From positions 186,001 through 250,000 of the forward strand of contig CATOTC010000001.1 of the NCBI GenBank assembly GCA_951812975.1: 64,000 bases of DNA, read 5' to 3'. The translations under genes and the position numbers were made by a program. Of the stretch, positions 8,105-16,148 are shown piece by piece (positions within the stretch are counted from its first letter, which is position 1; each line of letters begins with the position of its first letter). This stretch comes from an uncultured Acidimicrobiales bacterium. GTDB taxonomy: Bacteria; Actinomycetota; Acidimicrobiia; Acidimicrobiales; Aldehydirespiratoraceae. Under the pieces are notes generated by a model, which saw only the letters and a list, made by a program, of their open reading frames with translations, did no database searches and was not told the DNA's origin.

Positions 8105-8868
8105 GCCAGCAGCGTACCCGCCATCGCCACGTTGAGTGATTCTGCGGTGCCGGGCATATCTATGCGGACCCACACATCAACAAGCGAATCGATGGAGCGG
8201 TCGAGGCCGTGGGACTCCGAGCCGAGCACGATTGCCAATGGTCCTTCGAGCACTCCACTGTCGTGCGGCATCCCCTCACGCACATCGGTAGCGACGATCT
8301 TGGCTCCGGCGCCACGGAGCCGACGCAGCATCTCATGCACGTCGTCTCCGCTCACCACGGGAACTCGAAGCACCGAACCTGCCGAGGCACGAACAGCCTT
8401 GGGGCGCCACGGGTCCGCGCCACCGACCACCACCACGCAGGCCGCGCCGCTCGCGTCGGCGACCCGGATGAGCGTGCCGACATTGCCCGGATCGGCAACT
8501 CCAACGAGCACCAGCGCGAAGTCGCCGACGCCGAAGCTGGTCGGGACCTGAGCCGCCGGGCGTTCGATCACCGCCAACATCGGCTGAGGAGTCACCGACG
8601 GAGCCATCCGCTCGAAAACCTTGTCCCGCACCACCACAACCTCGACGGAGTCGTCGAGGCGTGAACGCAACGGTGATCTGTCAAAGTCTCCGATCCCGCG
8701 TTCTGGCACCACGACCGTGAGCGGGCGCAGTCCAGCGTCGAGCGCCTCGCCTATGGTGCGCTCCCCTTCGAGCACAGTCTCGGCGGGGTTGGCGCCCGGC
8801 CGCCCGATGAGACGCCGCAGTTCCGCGACTCGACGATTGTTCGGACCCTTGACGGGGTCTCGGTCCAT
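8071..8868 (-). CDS. TrmH/SpoU-family RNA 2'-O-methyltransferase
   Basis: 265 residues. An N-terminal substrate-binding part is followed by a SPOUT knot domain with its three motifs: GVADPGNVGTLIRVADASG (about 146-164), AIVLGSESHGL, and ESLNVAMAGTLLAYEASR near the C-terminus. It would methylate a ribose 2'-OH in rRNA or tRNA using SAM. The position after rplT and before pheS matches the tsnR-like gene often found in actinobacteria. The exact target nucleotide is not predictable. Its last 34 bases are also coding on the other strand. Confidence 0.87.
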   Translation of the reverse strand: MDRDPVKGPNNRRVAELRRLIGRPGANPAETVLEGERTIGEALDAGLRPLTVVVPERGIGDFDRSPLRSRLDDSVEVVVVRDKVFERMAPSVTPQPMLAVIERPAAQVPTSFGVGDFALVLVGVADPGNVGTLIRVADASGAACVVVVGGADPWRPKAVRASAGSVLRVPVVSGDDVHEMLRRLRGAGAKIVATDVREGMPHDSGVLEGPLAIVLGSESHGLDRSIDSLVDVWVRIDMPGTAESLNVAMAGTLLAYEASRSASSG

Positions 8869-8909
8869 TCCGGGCGGGGTGTCTCTCGCTCGTCTGGTCC
8901 TGGCCGCCC

Positions 8910-9272
8910 TCAGGCGTCGGTTAGTGCTCCGTTGGCGGTCTCGACGAGCACCGTGAACGTGGCGGGATCGTGGATCGCGGTCTCTGACAGCATTTTGCGG
9001 TCAACCTCTATCTCCGCGGCCTTCAGACCTGCAATGAAACGGCTGTAGGAGGTGCCGTTCTCGCGGCAGGCCGCGTTGATTCGCTGAATCCACAGCTTGC
9101 GGAACTGGCCCTTGCGAGCACGGCGGTCACGAAAGGCGTAGTTGCCCGCGTGCATGACCGACTCGTTCGCTGACTTGAAACTGCGCGAACGGTTGCCGTA
9201 ATGGCCCTTCGCCCGTTCAAGGACGACCCGGCGGTGTTTCTTGGAATGTACGGCGCGTTTAGCTCTTGCCAT
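8910..9272 (-). CDS. rplT: 50S ribosomal protein L20
   Basis: A 120-residue primary rRNA-binding protein of the large subunit. It has the conserved basic N-terminal helix (KHRRVVLERAKGHYG) and the SRFIAGLKAA segment. A good GGGAG ribosome-binding site precedes ATG 9272. It is the third gene of infC-rpmI-rplT, the usual order in bacteria. In other bacteria L20 can repress this operon by binding its mRNA; I see no clear L20 site here. Confidence 0.97.
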   Translation of the reverse strand: MARAKRAVHSKKHRRVVLERAKGHYGNRSRSFKSANESVMHAGNYAFRDRRARKGQFRKLWIQRINAACRENGTSYSRFIAGLKAAEIEVDRKMLSETAIHDPATFTVLVETANGALTDA

Positions 9273-9332
9273 TGTGTGCTCCCTTTCCCTGTTCTAGGCA
9301 GATTCAGTGGACGCGGCTTCGGTGGTCGTGGT

Positions 9333-9524
9333 TCAGATGCCGAGGTCGCGGATGCGCGGCTCGTCAGCTGGGGACACCGAAGTCGGCCTGCGAAGTTGGC
9401 GTTTGCGCTTCGGGGACTTCTTCTCGAGGATGTGGTTCTTGTTCTGGCTGCGACGCTTCAGCTTGCCTGAGCCGGTGCGCTTGAAGCGGGCCTGTGCACC
9501 CTTGTGCGTCTTCATCTTGGGCAT
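9333..9524 (-). CDS. rpmI: 50S ribosomal protein L35
   Basis: A 63-residue, strongly basic protein starting [20 protein letters not shown], the L35 signature. The C-terminal tail after the core is acidic and proline-containing and slightly extended. It lies between infC and rplT with short spacers of about 60 bases on each side. Confidence 0.96.
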   Translation of the reverse strand: MPKMKTHKGAQARFKRTGSGKLKRRSQNKNHILEKKSPKRKRQLRRPTSVSPADEPRIRDLGI

Positions 9525-9579
9525 ATTGATTCTCGGTTCTATGGATTTGGACGATCCCGGCGGTGCTGCCGCCGACAGA

Positions 9580-10194
9580 TCACTCGGTTGGTGTTTGCTG
9601 TGCGGTATCCGGCTCGGCCCCTACGACCGAACCCTCCGCTTCTCTGCGTTTCTGTTTTTCATGACGAGCTTGGGCCCGCTTGTCGGGGGCCAGCACCATC
9701 ACCATGTTGCGGCCGTCCTGGCGAGGATGGAACTCAACCTTGCCGACATGGGCCACAGCGTCGGACACCCGATCAAGAATCTGGCGACCCAGTTCGGGAT
9801 GCTGCATCTCGCGACCTCGGAACATGATCGTGACTTTGACCTTGTGGCCTCCGCCGAGGAACTCGACCACCTTGCGGGTCTTGGTGTCGAAGTCGCCGGG
9901 CCCTATCTTGGGACGGTACTTCATCTCCTTGACCGTCAGGTTGGAAGACTTCTTCTTGGATTCTTTGGCCCGCTGGTCGGCTTCGTATCGCCACTTGCCG
10001 TAATCCATGATCCGACAGACCGGGGGGTTGGCCTGCTCCGCCACCTCGACTAGGTCGAGGTCTGCGGCTTGAGCGATGTTGCGCGCTTCGGATAGTGATG
10101 TGATGCCAATCTGCTCGCCGTCCTGCCCGACGAGTCGGACTTCTCTGGCTCGGATCCGTTCGTTGATCCTTGGCTCGTTGTTTGGCGGTGCTAT
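9580..10194 (-). CDS. infC: Translation initiation factor IF-3 (probable ATA start)
   Basis: 204 residues from the proposed start, the normal IF-3 size. The N-domain opens with [17 protein letters not shown]; a lysine-rich linker follows ([21 protein letters not shown]), then the C-domain that binds the 30S P-site side. The reading frame stays open upstream to a GTG at 10368, but family conservation starts only around residue 7 of this model. The only well-placed GAGGAG lies nine bases before ATA at 10194-10192. The GTG codons upstream have no ribosome-binding site. E. coli infC uses AUU, which IF-3 discriminates against, so a non-canonical start fits the same autoregulation. An upstream GTG cannot be excluded. 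Confidence 0.93.
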   Translation of the reverse strand: MAPPNNEPRINERIRAREVRLVGQDGEQIGITSLSEARNIAQAADLDLVEVAEQANPPVCRIMDYGKWRYEADQRAKESKKKSSNLTVKEMKYRPKIGPGDFDTKTRKVVEFLGGGHKVKVTIMFRGREMQHPELGRQILDRVSDAVAHVGKVEFHPRQDGRNMVMVLAPDKRAQARHEKQKRREAEGSVVGAEPDTAQQTPTE

Positions 10195-10390
10195 CGCCCT
10201 TGACTCCTCGTGAGCACGAAACCTCCGTCGTGTAGTGGATACCGGAATGTCGACATCCACGATCACACCCACTCGGAGCGTTGCCGGTTCGTCGACCTGG
10301 ACGCACGGTGACCGCCGAAACCGGCGATCTGTGGCCAGGTGGGGGGGGTTCCCGCTGGGATTCCCCACTTCGGTGTTCGAATTGTCAGCG
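10195..10390 (-). promoter_or_regulatory. Structured leader and promoter region of infC-rpmI-rplT
   Basis: About 200 bases between the divergent infC and DUF1844 genes. In transcript order it holds a 30-base imperfect hairpin (10339-10368, GTGGGG/CCCCAC outer stem and TCCC/GGGA inner stem) and a perfect CGCCG-GTTT-CGGCG hairpin (10313-10326), then GAGGAG at the IF-3 start. No T tract follows either hairpin. This looks like a translational-control leader rather than an attenuator, but the mechanism is inference. Confidence 0.4.
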
Positions 10391-10391
10391 A

Positions 10392-10397
10392 TAGCGT
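10392..10397 (+). promoter_or_regulatory. Candidate -10 element for the DUF1844 gene (leaderless)
   Basis: TAGCGT six bases before ATG 10404, with no Shine-Dalgarno sequence between. Confidence 0.45.
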
Positions 10398-10403
10398 ATC
10401 AGC

Positions 10404-10862
10404 ATGAGTTCTTTGTGGACACCCGGCGGGGAACACCCCGTAGATCGCCCGACAGCATCCGATCCCGCTGACAGTGCTGTGCCGACTCCCGACGACAGCC
10501 TCGATGACGAAATCGCAGCCTCCCTGCCGGAGGGAATGAGCCTCGACGATCTGAGTCCAGAGGAGCGGGCGAGAGCCGAGGAGATGGTCAAGGAGATGGC
10601 CGAGGCCCGCGAACGACTGATCAACACTCCCGCCGCCACAATCGTCGCAAACCACGCAATGGGTCTGTACGAGCTGGCGGCGCTCCATCTCTCCGCGCAG
10701 AACCCCAACTTTGCTGAGGCCACTGTGGCCATCGACGCTTTGAGCGCCCTCGTCGACGGTCTGTCAGGGCGGCTCGGCGACGACGAAACAGCCGTGTCTC
10801 ATGCTCTCGACCAGATCCGCATGGCGTTCGTGCAGATCCGGGCTGGAGCGGGTTCGGACTGA
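10404..10862 (+). CDS. DUF1844 domain protein
   Basis: 152 residues. The first 45 are acidic and proline-rich and look disordered. A charged helix follows (LSPEERARAEEMVKEMAEARE, broken by family drift), and residues about 70-150 match the DUF1844 helical domain, including HAMGLYELAALHLS and the run of leucines in IDALSALVDGLSGRLGDDE. Function is unknown. The gene is a regular actinobacterial neighbour of infC, usually divergent from it as here, which suggests a link to translation. Convergent with hisG, with 14 bases between the stops. Confidence 0.82.
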   Translation: MSSLWTPGGEHPVDRPTASDPADSAVPTPDDSLDDEIAASLPEGMSLDDLSPEERARAEEMVKEMAEARERLINTPAATIVANHAMGLYELAALHLSAQNPNFAEATVAIDALSALVDGLSGRLGDDETAVSHALDQIRMAFVQIRAGAGSD

Positions 10863-10878
10863 GAACCGTCCGGGGTTC
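10863..10878. terminator. Small hairpin between convergent DUF1844 and hisG stops
   Basis: GAACC-GTCCGG-GGTTC forms a five-base stem that fills the gap between the two stop codons. It could serve both strands, but it has no T tracts. Confidence 0.3.
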
Positions 10879-11755
10879 AGGCGACGATCTTGGCGATCGG
10901 CAGTTCGACGATGTCGCTCGCCCCATGATCGCGAAGTGCCGGGATCAAGATGTTGATCTCAGACTTGGCCACAACGGTCTCAACCGCATACCCCGCGCCT
11001 CGAAACAGTTCGTTGACCGTGGGGGCCTTCATGGAGGGAAGCAGCTCGATCACTTCATCAAGGCGCTCCGCCGGAACGTTCATCTTGACCAGCACCTTGC
11101 CCCGAGCCTCGAGCACACCCTGCAGCAGAGTGTTGATCTGACGCATGGCGTGCGCCTTGGCCGGATCGGCGAACGATGCGGGGTTGGCTATCAGTTCGGT
11201 GTAGGAGGTGCACAGCGTCTCGATGATTCGCAGGCCCGCGGCGCGCAGCGCCCGTCCCGTCTCGGTGATGTCGACGACCAGATCGACGATGTCGGGGACC
11301 TTCGCCTCGGTGGCTCCGTAACTGAGACGGACGTCGGCATCGACGCCGGCCTCTTCGAAGAACCGTCGAGTGATCTCGGGATACTCGGTCGACACTCTCA
11401 CGCCGTTGGGAAGATCCGCGACCGACTGCCAGGCTGATCCCTGTGGGACTGCCAACACGATCTGTATCGGACGCGAAGTCGCCTTTGAGTACTTGAGCTC
11501 TCCAAGGCTCTCGACGTTGCTGTTGGTCTCCTCAATCCAGTCTCGACCGGTGATCCCGAGATCGAACAGCCCGTCTGCCACGTATCCCGGAATCTCCTGG
11601 GGACGCAGGATCCGAACGGACTCGATACGCGGATCAGCAATCGAACCCTTGTAGGCGACAGCCGAAGGGCGCTCGACACTTAGATCAGCAGCTTCGAAGA
11701 GTTCCAGCGTCGCTTTCTCGAGCGACCCTTTGGGGATGACCAGTTTCAACACCAC
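10877..11755 (-). CDS. hisG: ATP phosphoribosyltransferase, long form
   Basis: First enzyme of histidine synthesis: ATP + PRPP to phosphoribosyl-ATP. 292 residues, beginning VLKLVIPKGSLEKAT. It contains the two-lobed catalytic core and the PRPP-loop region around DLVVDITETGRALRAAGL. The C-terminal 75 residues (from VLVKMNVPAERLDEVIELLPS) are the ACT-like histidine-binding regulatory domain, so this is the self-contained long form that needs no HisZ. The open frame extends far upstream, but homology begins at the GTG near 11755, and ribD ends at 11782. No other his gene is present in the window. Confidence 0.93.
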   Translation of the reverse strand: MVLKLVIPKGSLEKATLELFEAADLSVERPSAVAYKGSIADPRIESVRILRPQEIPGYVADGLFDLGITGRDWIEETNSNVESLGELKYSKATSRPIQIVLAVPQGSAWQSVADLPNGVRVSTEYPEITRRFFEEAGVDADVRLSYGATEAKVPDIVDLVVDITETGRALRAAGLRIIETLCTSYTELIANPASFADPAKAHAMRQINTLLQGVLEARGKVLVKMNVPAERLDEVIELLPSMKAPTVNELFRGAGYAVETVVAKSEINILIPALRDHGASDIVELPIAKIVA

Positions 11756-11781
11756 GCCGAGGGTAGCGCCGCACTGCGCGA

Positions 11782-12795
11782 CTAGGAGGTGATTTTCACC
11801 ACATCGATGCGCAGATCGTCTCCCAGCCTCCGAACCTCTTCGATCCTTGCACGCCAGACCTCGCCGATGGTCGCGGCACCGGGCCCACGAAACAGCGGGG
11901 CTCCGTCGTTCCCGCCCATGACCGCCGCTGCCAGGTAAACAACGTACTGGTCGACCAAACCTGCACTGTGGAAGGAGTGGGCCACCGTCGGGCCGCCCTC
12001 CACCATCAACTGCACCACTCCGGTGTCGCCGAGGTGCACGAGCAGTTCGTCGAGTCCTCGGTCCCATTCGAGACAGGGGTGGATCTTGGCGTCGGGTGGG
12101 GCTGCACCCAGAACCACACGGCGGGGACTCGAAACCTCGTCGGGGTCGACGGTTCGGTCGTCTCCAGGCCAGTGGCGCACCCTCAACGATGGATCGTCGC
12201 TGCGGACCGTGCCCGCACCCACAACAATAGCGTCCGAGACTGCTCTGAGGTAGTGAACGTCGGTCCGTGCGGCCGTTCCGGTGATCCACTTGGACGTCGA
12301 GTCGGGCGCGGCTGTGCGGCCGTCGAGGGTTGCCGCCAGTTTCAGCACCACCCATGGTCGCTTGGTTCGACGGTGGTGCAGGTACGGCCGCAACTGTGCG
12401 TTGACCTCCTCGGCCAGCACACCGACGGTGACTTCAATGCCGGCCTGACGGAGCCGCTCGAAGCCGCGGCCGGCGACCAACGGGTCCAGATCTTCGATCG
12501 CCCCCACGACCCGGGCAACCCCCGCTTCGATCAATGCCTCGGTACAGGGGCCGGTTCGACCGCTGTGATTGCAGGGTTCAAGCGTGCTGTAGAGGGTCGC
12601 GCCCCGGGTCTGTGACGCTTCGGTGAGGGCCACAATCTCGGCGTGGGCACCTCCGGGCGGTTTCGTCGCGCCCGATACGACCGTACCGTCGGTCTGGACC
12701 AGCACTGCCCCGACCCACGGGTTCGGGGCGCTTCGATGCCGAGCCTGTCGAGCCGCTTCAATTGCGAGCCCCATGTAGTGCTCGTGGCGGTCCAC
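11782..12795 (-). CDS. ribD: Bifunctional riboflavin deaminase-reductase
   Basis: 337 residues with two fused enzymes of the riboflavin pathway. The N-terminal zinc deaminase has HAEIVAL and the paired cysteines of EPCNHSGRTGPC. The C-terminal NADPH-dependent reductase runs from about residue 145 (RPWVVLKLAATLDGRTA), with MVEGGPTVAHSF near the end. The start is GTG 12795, ten bases after the mog stop, with AGCGGGG upstream; a longer frame to 12870 would overlap mog. The other rib genes, usually adjacent, are not in this window. Confidence 0.92.
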   Translation of the reverse strand: MDRHEHYMGLAIEAARQARHRSAPNPWVGAVLVQTDGTVVSGATKPPGGAHAEIVALTEASQTRGATLYSTLEPCNHSGRTGPCTEALIEAGVARVVGAIEDLDPLVAGRGFERLRQAGIEVTVGVLAEEVNAQLRPYLHHRRTKRPWVVLKLAATLDGRTAAPDSTSKWITGTAARTDVHYLRAVSDAIVVGAGTVRSDDPSLRVRHWPGDDRTVDPDEVSSPRRVVLGAAPPDAKIHPCLEWDRGLDELLVHLGDTGVVQLMVEGGPTVAHSFHSAGLVDQYVVYLAAAVMGGNDGAPLFRGPGAATIGEVWRARIEEVRRLGDDLRIDVVKITS

Positions 12796-12805
12796 CAAAA
12801 CCCCG

Positions 12806-13336
12806 CTAGCTGTGGGGGTGGGGGTCGGCGTTGTCGACAAGGAGTCGAACCGCGTGGGGGAGCACGTCAAGGACCGCGTCGACGGTTTCGATGCATCCCT
12901 TCGAGGATCCCGGGGTGTTGAGGATCAGGGCGGTACCGAGGGTTCCGGCCACACCACGGCTCAGCCGTCCGAGAGGATTCACCAGTCGCATGACCTCGGC
13001 CAACCCCGGGGCCTCGCGGTCGATCACTGCCCGGGTGCCTTCGGGGGTCTGGTCGCGGGGACCGAACCCTGTGCCTCCGGTGGTGACGATCAGACCGTGG
13101 AAGCCCTGCGCCAGGCGTGTGAGGGTTTCGGCCACGGGGCGCTCGCCGTCGGAGGTCACCGTCCGTTCCACGACGTTCCAGCCGGCTCGGGTCAGGCGAG
13201 TTTCCAGAGCCTCTCCAGAGCGGTCCTCGCGGGTGCCGTGTACCACGCCGTCTGAGACCGTCAGAACTTTCGCCAGCAGAGGTGCCTCGGCCGTGTCGTG
13301 GTGGTGGGGGGGATCGTCGCCGTGATCGTGGGCCAT
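12806..13336 (-). CDS. mog: Molybdopterin adenylyltransferase-like protein (MogA/MoaB family)
   Basis: 176 residues. The MoaB/Mog fold shows AKVLTVSDGVVHGTREDRSG, the phosphate-binding loop IVTTGGTGFGPRDQTPE, and GTALILNTPGSSKGC near the end. It activates molybdopterin by adenylylation for metal insertion. The first 20 residues are an odd His/Asp-rich stretch (MAHDHGDDPPHHHD) absent from the core fold, possibly metal-binding. ATG 13336 has a TATCGT six bases upstream and no ribosome-binding site, so the mog-ribD-hisG group probably begins here with a leaderless message. MoaB and Mog are not distinguishable with certainty. Confidence 0.85.
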   Translation of the reverse strand: MAHDHGDDPPHHHDTAEAPLLAKVLTVSDGVVHGTREDRSGEALETRLTRAGWNVVERTVTSDGERPVAETLTRLAQGFHGLIVTTGGTGFGPRDQTPEGTRAVIDREAPGLAEVMRLVNPLGRLSRGVAGTLGTALILNTPGSSKGCIETVDAVLDVLPHAVRLLVDNADPHPHS

Positions 13337-13342
13337 GCCACG

Positions 13343-13348
13343 ACGATA
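13343..13348 (-). promoter_or_regulatory. Candidate -10 element for mog (leaderless)
   Basis: TATCGT on the minus strand, six bases before ATG 13336. Confidence 0.45.
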
Positions 13349-13389
13349 TACGCACCCTGATATACCTGCTCTGCCGCGAGGCGACCCGA

Positions 13390-14547
13390 CTAGGAGCCTC
13401 CCCCGCGATTCCAGACCGACCAGAACATGCCGTCCCGGTCCGCGGTGGGTAGCAACAGGCTGCTTGACGGCGCGGCGAAACCGAGCGCAGCGAGTTCTGC
13501 GCCGGTGGCGCCGATGACCTCTGTGGTCTCTTTGGCGCTGAGGGTGCAGACGCTGTAGACGAGCGTCCCTCCCGGCACCACCAGCGGGGCGGCGCTCTCC
13601 AACAGTTGTCGCTGCAGAGCGGCCAGGTCGCTGATATTCGTGGGTTTGATCCGCCAACGGGCGTCCGGACGGCGACGCAGCGCACCCAGACCCGAGCACG
13701 GTGCGTCGACCAGCGCGGCGTCGAACGTGCCGCGCGGAAACGGCGGTGCGGTGCCGTCAGCTACAACGACCGCTACGCCGTTGCCCTCAAGCTGATCGCT
13801 GCAGCCCAGACGGTTGGCGTTGCTTGCGATCAGACCGGCGCGGCCGGGGTGCAGATCCACCGCGACCACCGACGCTCCCCGACCGGCAATCTCTGTCGAC
13901 TTGCCGCCTGGAGCAGCGCAGAGGTCCAGCACCAGGTCGCCGCGTGCAGCCGGGACGACCGCAGCGACCTGCTGTGAGCTCTGGTCCTGGACGTAACCGT
14001 CCTCGCGACGCTGACTGCGCGCCGGGAGGTTCATTGCTCTAAGGGCATCCACGGCGCGCTGTTCACCCAGTTCCTCGATCAGGCGCGCCACGATCCAGTC
14101 CGGATAGCTCAACGCGACTGCTTGGCTCGGATATTCGATACCGGCCGAAGCCGCGGTCGCCACCTTTCGCAGAACGGCGTTGACGAGCCCGCGGAACCTC
14201 TTGGGGGTCACCTGAACGGTCGCCGACACCGCGGCGTGCGGTGGTGTGCCCATCTCAATGAGTTGATGCGCTCCGATGCGGAGGGCGGCGCGCGCGACCG
14301 GAGGCGGATCGGCCACCAGGAACCGGTCTACGACATGGTCAAGGGCCCGCTTTCTTCTAGTGGAGCCGTAGACCAACTCGGTCACCAGTCCCCTGTCACG
14401 AGCTTCAAGCTCAGTCTCAGCGAGCATCTTCGGCAGCAGAACGTTGGCGTAGGCGCCGTCCGACTCGATGCGAACCACAGCTTCGATCGCGGTCCGGCGG
14501 GCGTCTGCGGACACCGGAGGCCCAGCGGATCGGGAAGAGTCTTTCAT
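13390..14547 (-). CDS. rsmB: 16S rRNA m5C methyltransferase RsmB
   Basis: 385 residues. An N-terminal NusB-like RNA-binding domain (about 15-140) is followed by a SAM-dependent m5C methyltransferase. Visible marks are the SAM site DLCAAPGGKSTEIA, the motif IV cysteine in DAPCSGLGALRRRPD and the motif VI nucleophile in VYSVCTLSAKE. It would methylate C967 (E. coli numbering) of 16S rRNA. ATG 14547 is favoured over TTG 14556 because GAGG lies just before it. It follows fmt with the usual def-fmt-rsmB order. Confidence 0.93.
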   Translation of the reverse strand: MKDSSRSAGPPVSADARRTAIEAVVRIESDGAYANVLLPKMLAETELEARDRGLVTELVYGSTRRKRALDHVVDRFLVADPPPVARAALRIGAHQLIEMGTPPHAAVSATVQVTPKRFRGLVNAVLRKVATAASAGIEYPSQAVALSYPDWIVARLIEELGEQRAVDALRAMNLPARSQRREDGYVQDQSSQQVAAVVPAARGDLVLDLCAAPGGKSTEIAGRGASVVAVDLHPGRAGLIASNANRLGCSDQLEGNGVAVVVADGTAPPFPRGTFDAALVDAPCSGLGALRRRPDARWRIKPTNISDLAALQRQLLESAAPLVVPGGTLVYSVCTLSAKETTEVIGATGAELAALGFAAPSSSLLLPTADRDGMFWSVWNRGGGS

Positions 14548-14552
14548 GTGCC

Positions 14553-15455
14553 TCAACCGAACCGGTCTTCGGGGGTGAGCTTGGCTCCGTTGCGCCAGGC
14601 GGACGCAACTTGACGTGTCCGACCTTGTGCCTGTACCTCAAGCAGTTCGATCAGCCCCTCGCCTGTCGCCACGAACTGCCCGCGGATCGATCCGGCCGCA
14701 GCGTCGAGTGGTGCTCCGGCAACTGCAGGATCTGCCGGCGCGGTGCGCCAGATCTTGAAATGTTGGTCGCGAAAACTGGTCCAAGCGCCACCGACACGCA
14801 CCTGTCGGTGGATCTCGACAGCCGGTCGTGTCCAGTCGATGTGGCGGTCCTCAGCGGAGATCTTGGCGGCGTAGAGCGGATGGCCGCGCTGCGGTCGCGG
14901 TTGGCCGAGCCCCTCTGAGAGCGCTTCGATCAACAGGTCTGTTCCAAGGGCCACGAGCCGGTCCCTCAAGGTGTTGCAGTCCTCGTCGGGGTCGATCGGC
15001 GTTTCGGCTGTCTTGTACACAGCGCCGGTGTCCAGGCCCTCCTCAAGGGCCATCAGAGACACGCCGGTGACTTCGTCGCCTGCAAGTACGGCCCGTTCTA
15101 TCGGTGCAGCTCCGCGCCAACGCGGCAGCAATGAGAAATGAAGGTTGACCATTGCCAACTCTTCGAGAAGCGCTGCCAGGATGATCTCACCGTATGCAAC
15201 TACCACGCCGAGGTCGGCACCGACCTCGGACAGGTCTTCGATATCGTCGCTCACGTCCAGACCAAGGTCGAGCGCCGCGGCCTTCACTGGGCTCGGCGCA
15301 TACGTTGCGCCGCGTCCTCTTCGGGTGTCGGGGCGCGAGACGACCAGTGGGATCTCGTAGCCGGCGCGGCACAGCGCGCGCAGGGGCGGCACCGCGGTGG
15401 CGGGCGTGCCAAGGTAGACGATGCTTTGAATCTCCGCCGGTGGCGGAATGGTCAC
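14553..15455 (-). CDS. fmt: Methionyl-tRNA formyltransferase
   Basis: 300 residues. It formylates Met-tRNAfMet with 10-formyl-THF for initiation. The N-terminal transferase shows GTPATAVPPLRAL, the catalytic region NLHFSLLPRWRGAAPIERA (Asn, His) and later a D in TGVSLMALEEGLDTGAV. The C-terminal tRNA-binding barrel follows from about residue 205. Its GTG overlaps the def stop (GTGA), so the two steps, adding the formyl group and later removing it, are translationally coupled. Confidence 0.95.
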   Translation of the reverse strand: MTIPPPAEIQSIVYLGTPATAVPPLRALCRAGYEIPLVVSRPDTRRGRGATYAPSPVKAAALDLGLDVSDDIEDLSEVGADLGVVVAYGEIILAALLEELAMVNLHFSLLPRWRGAAPIERAVLAGDEVTGVSLMALEEGLDTGAVYKTAETPIDPDEDCNTLRDRLVALGTDLLIEALSEGLGQPRPQRGHPLYAAKISAEDRHIDWTRPAVEIHRQVRVGGAWTSFRDQHFKIWRTAPADPAVAGAPLDAAAGSIRGQFVATGEGLIELLEVQAQGRTRQVASAWRNGAKLTPEDRFG

Positions 15456-16087
15456 GGCAGCCTTAGGCCTTGACTCGCAGCTTTGGGACTCGCAGCTTTG
15501 GGACTCGCAGCTTTGGGACTTGAAGTTGCAGCACTCGCTGTTTCAGCACTCGAATTCGTGGCGCTCTGTGATCCGACGCCCCGCGATGTCGGCATTGCCT
15601 CCGCCAGTTGCAGGTCGCGGATCGTTTTCAACGCGGTCTTGCGGGTGTCGGAGTCGAGCCGCTCAATCAGCAGGGTGCCGTCGAGATGATCGATTTCGTG
15701 TTGGAACAGCCGAGCTTCCAGTTCATCGGCATCGAAGGACATCTCGTTGCCGTCGAGGTCGCGACCGACCAGGTGGACCGTCTTGGGGCGGACTATCTCC
15801 CAGGACAACCCGGGAACCGACAGGCACGCCTCGTCATAGAGCCATTCACCGTCGGATTCGATGATCTCGGGGTTGACGATCACCCGCGGTCCCTCACCCA
15901 TGTCCCAGACGAACAGCCGTTTCTGCACTCCGACCTGGGGGGCTGCAAGCCCGATACCTGGTGCTTCGTACATCGTTTCGATCATGTCGTCGGCGAGGCG
16001 CACCAGCGCGCCGTCGATGTCGGTGATCCGACGCGCACACTGGCGCAACACGGGATCCCCAATGACACGAATGTCGTAACTGCTCAC
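15452..16087 (-). CDS. def: Peptide deformylase with repetitive C-terminal tail
   Basis: 211 residues. It removes the formyl group from nascent N-termini. Metal and active-site motifs are GIGLAAPQVG (about 45-54), EACLSVPG (cysteine ligand; EGCLS is commoner) and HEIDHLDG (two His ligands and catalytic Glu). After about residue 160 comes a low-complexity Ala/Ser tail of some 45 residues ending in three SPKAA repeats, encoded by three perfect 15-base repeats. GTG 16087 has TAGCCT six bases upstream and no ribosome-binding site. Confidence 0.95.
   Translation of the reverse strand: MSSYDIRVIGDPVLRQCARRITDIDGALVRLADDMIETMYEAPGIGLAAPQVGVQKRLFVWDMGEGPRVIVNPEIIESDGEWLYDEACLSVPGLSWEIVRPKTVHLVGRDLDGNEMSFDADELEARLFQHEIDHLDGTLLIERLDSDTRKTALKTIRDLQLAEAMPTSRGVGSQSATNSSAETASAATSSPKAASPKAASPKAASQGLRLP
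15472..15516. repeat. Three perfect 15-base tandem repeats inside def
   Basis: GACTCGCAGCTTTGG occurs three times without mismatch and a fourth unit decays. The unit is a multiple of three, so copy-number change only alters the length of the def tail. Confidence 0.95.
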
Positions 16088-16093
16088 CCGCTC

Positions 16094-16099
16094 AGGCTA
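16094..16099 (-). promoter_or_regulatory. Candidate -10 element for def (leaderless)
   Basis: TAGCCT on the minus strand, six bases before GTG 16087. It shares a 61-base divergent region with the element at 16136-16141. Confidence 0.45.
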
Positions 16100-16135
16100 A
16101 CCGAAAGATCCACGCCCCCGGCGCTGGGGGTGCAG

Positions 16136-16141
16136 TACGGT
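16136..16141 (+). promoter_or_regulatory. Candidate -10 element for the 16149 methyltransferase gene (leaderless)
   Basis: TACGGT seven bases before GTG 16149. Confidence 0.45.
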
Positions 16142-16148
16142 CGAGGCT

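Noticed and set aside
9580..10368. 262-residue form of infC from GTG 10368
   Set aside because: Adds 58 residues that match no IF-3, crosses the leader hairpins and has no ribosome-binding site.
10877..12355. Longer 492-residue form of hisG
   Set aside because: Residues upstream of the GTG near 11755 are an Arg-rich read-through over ribD in another frame, without homology.
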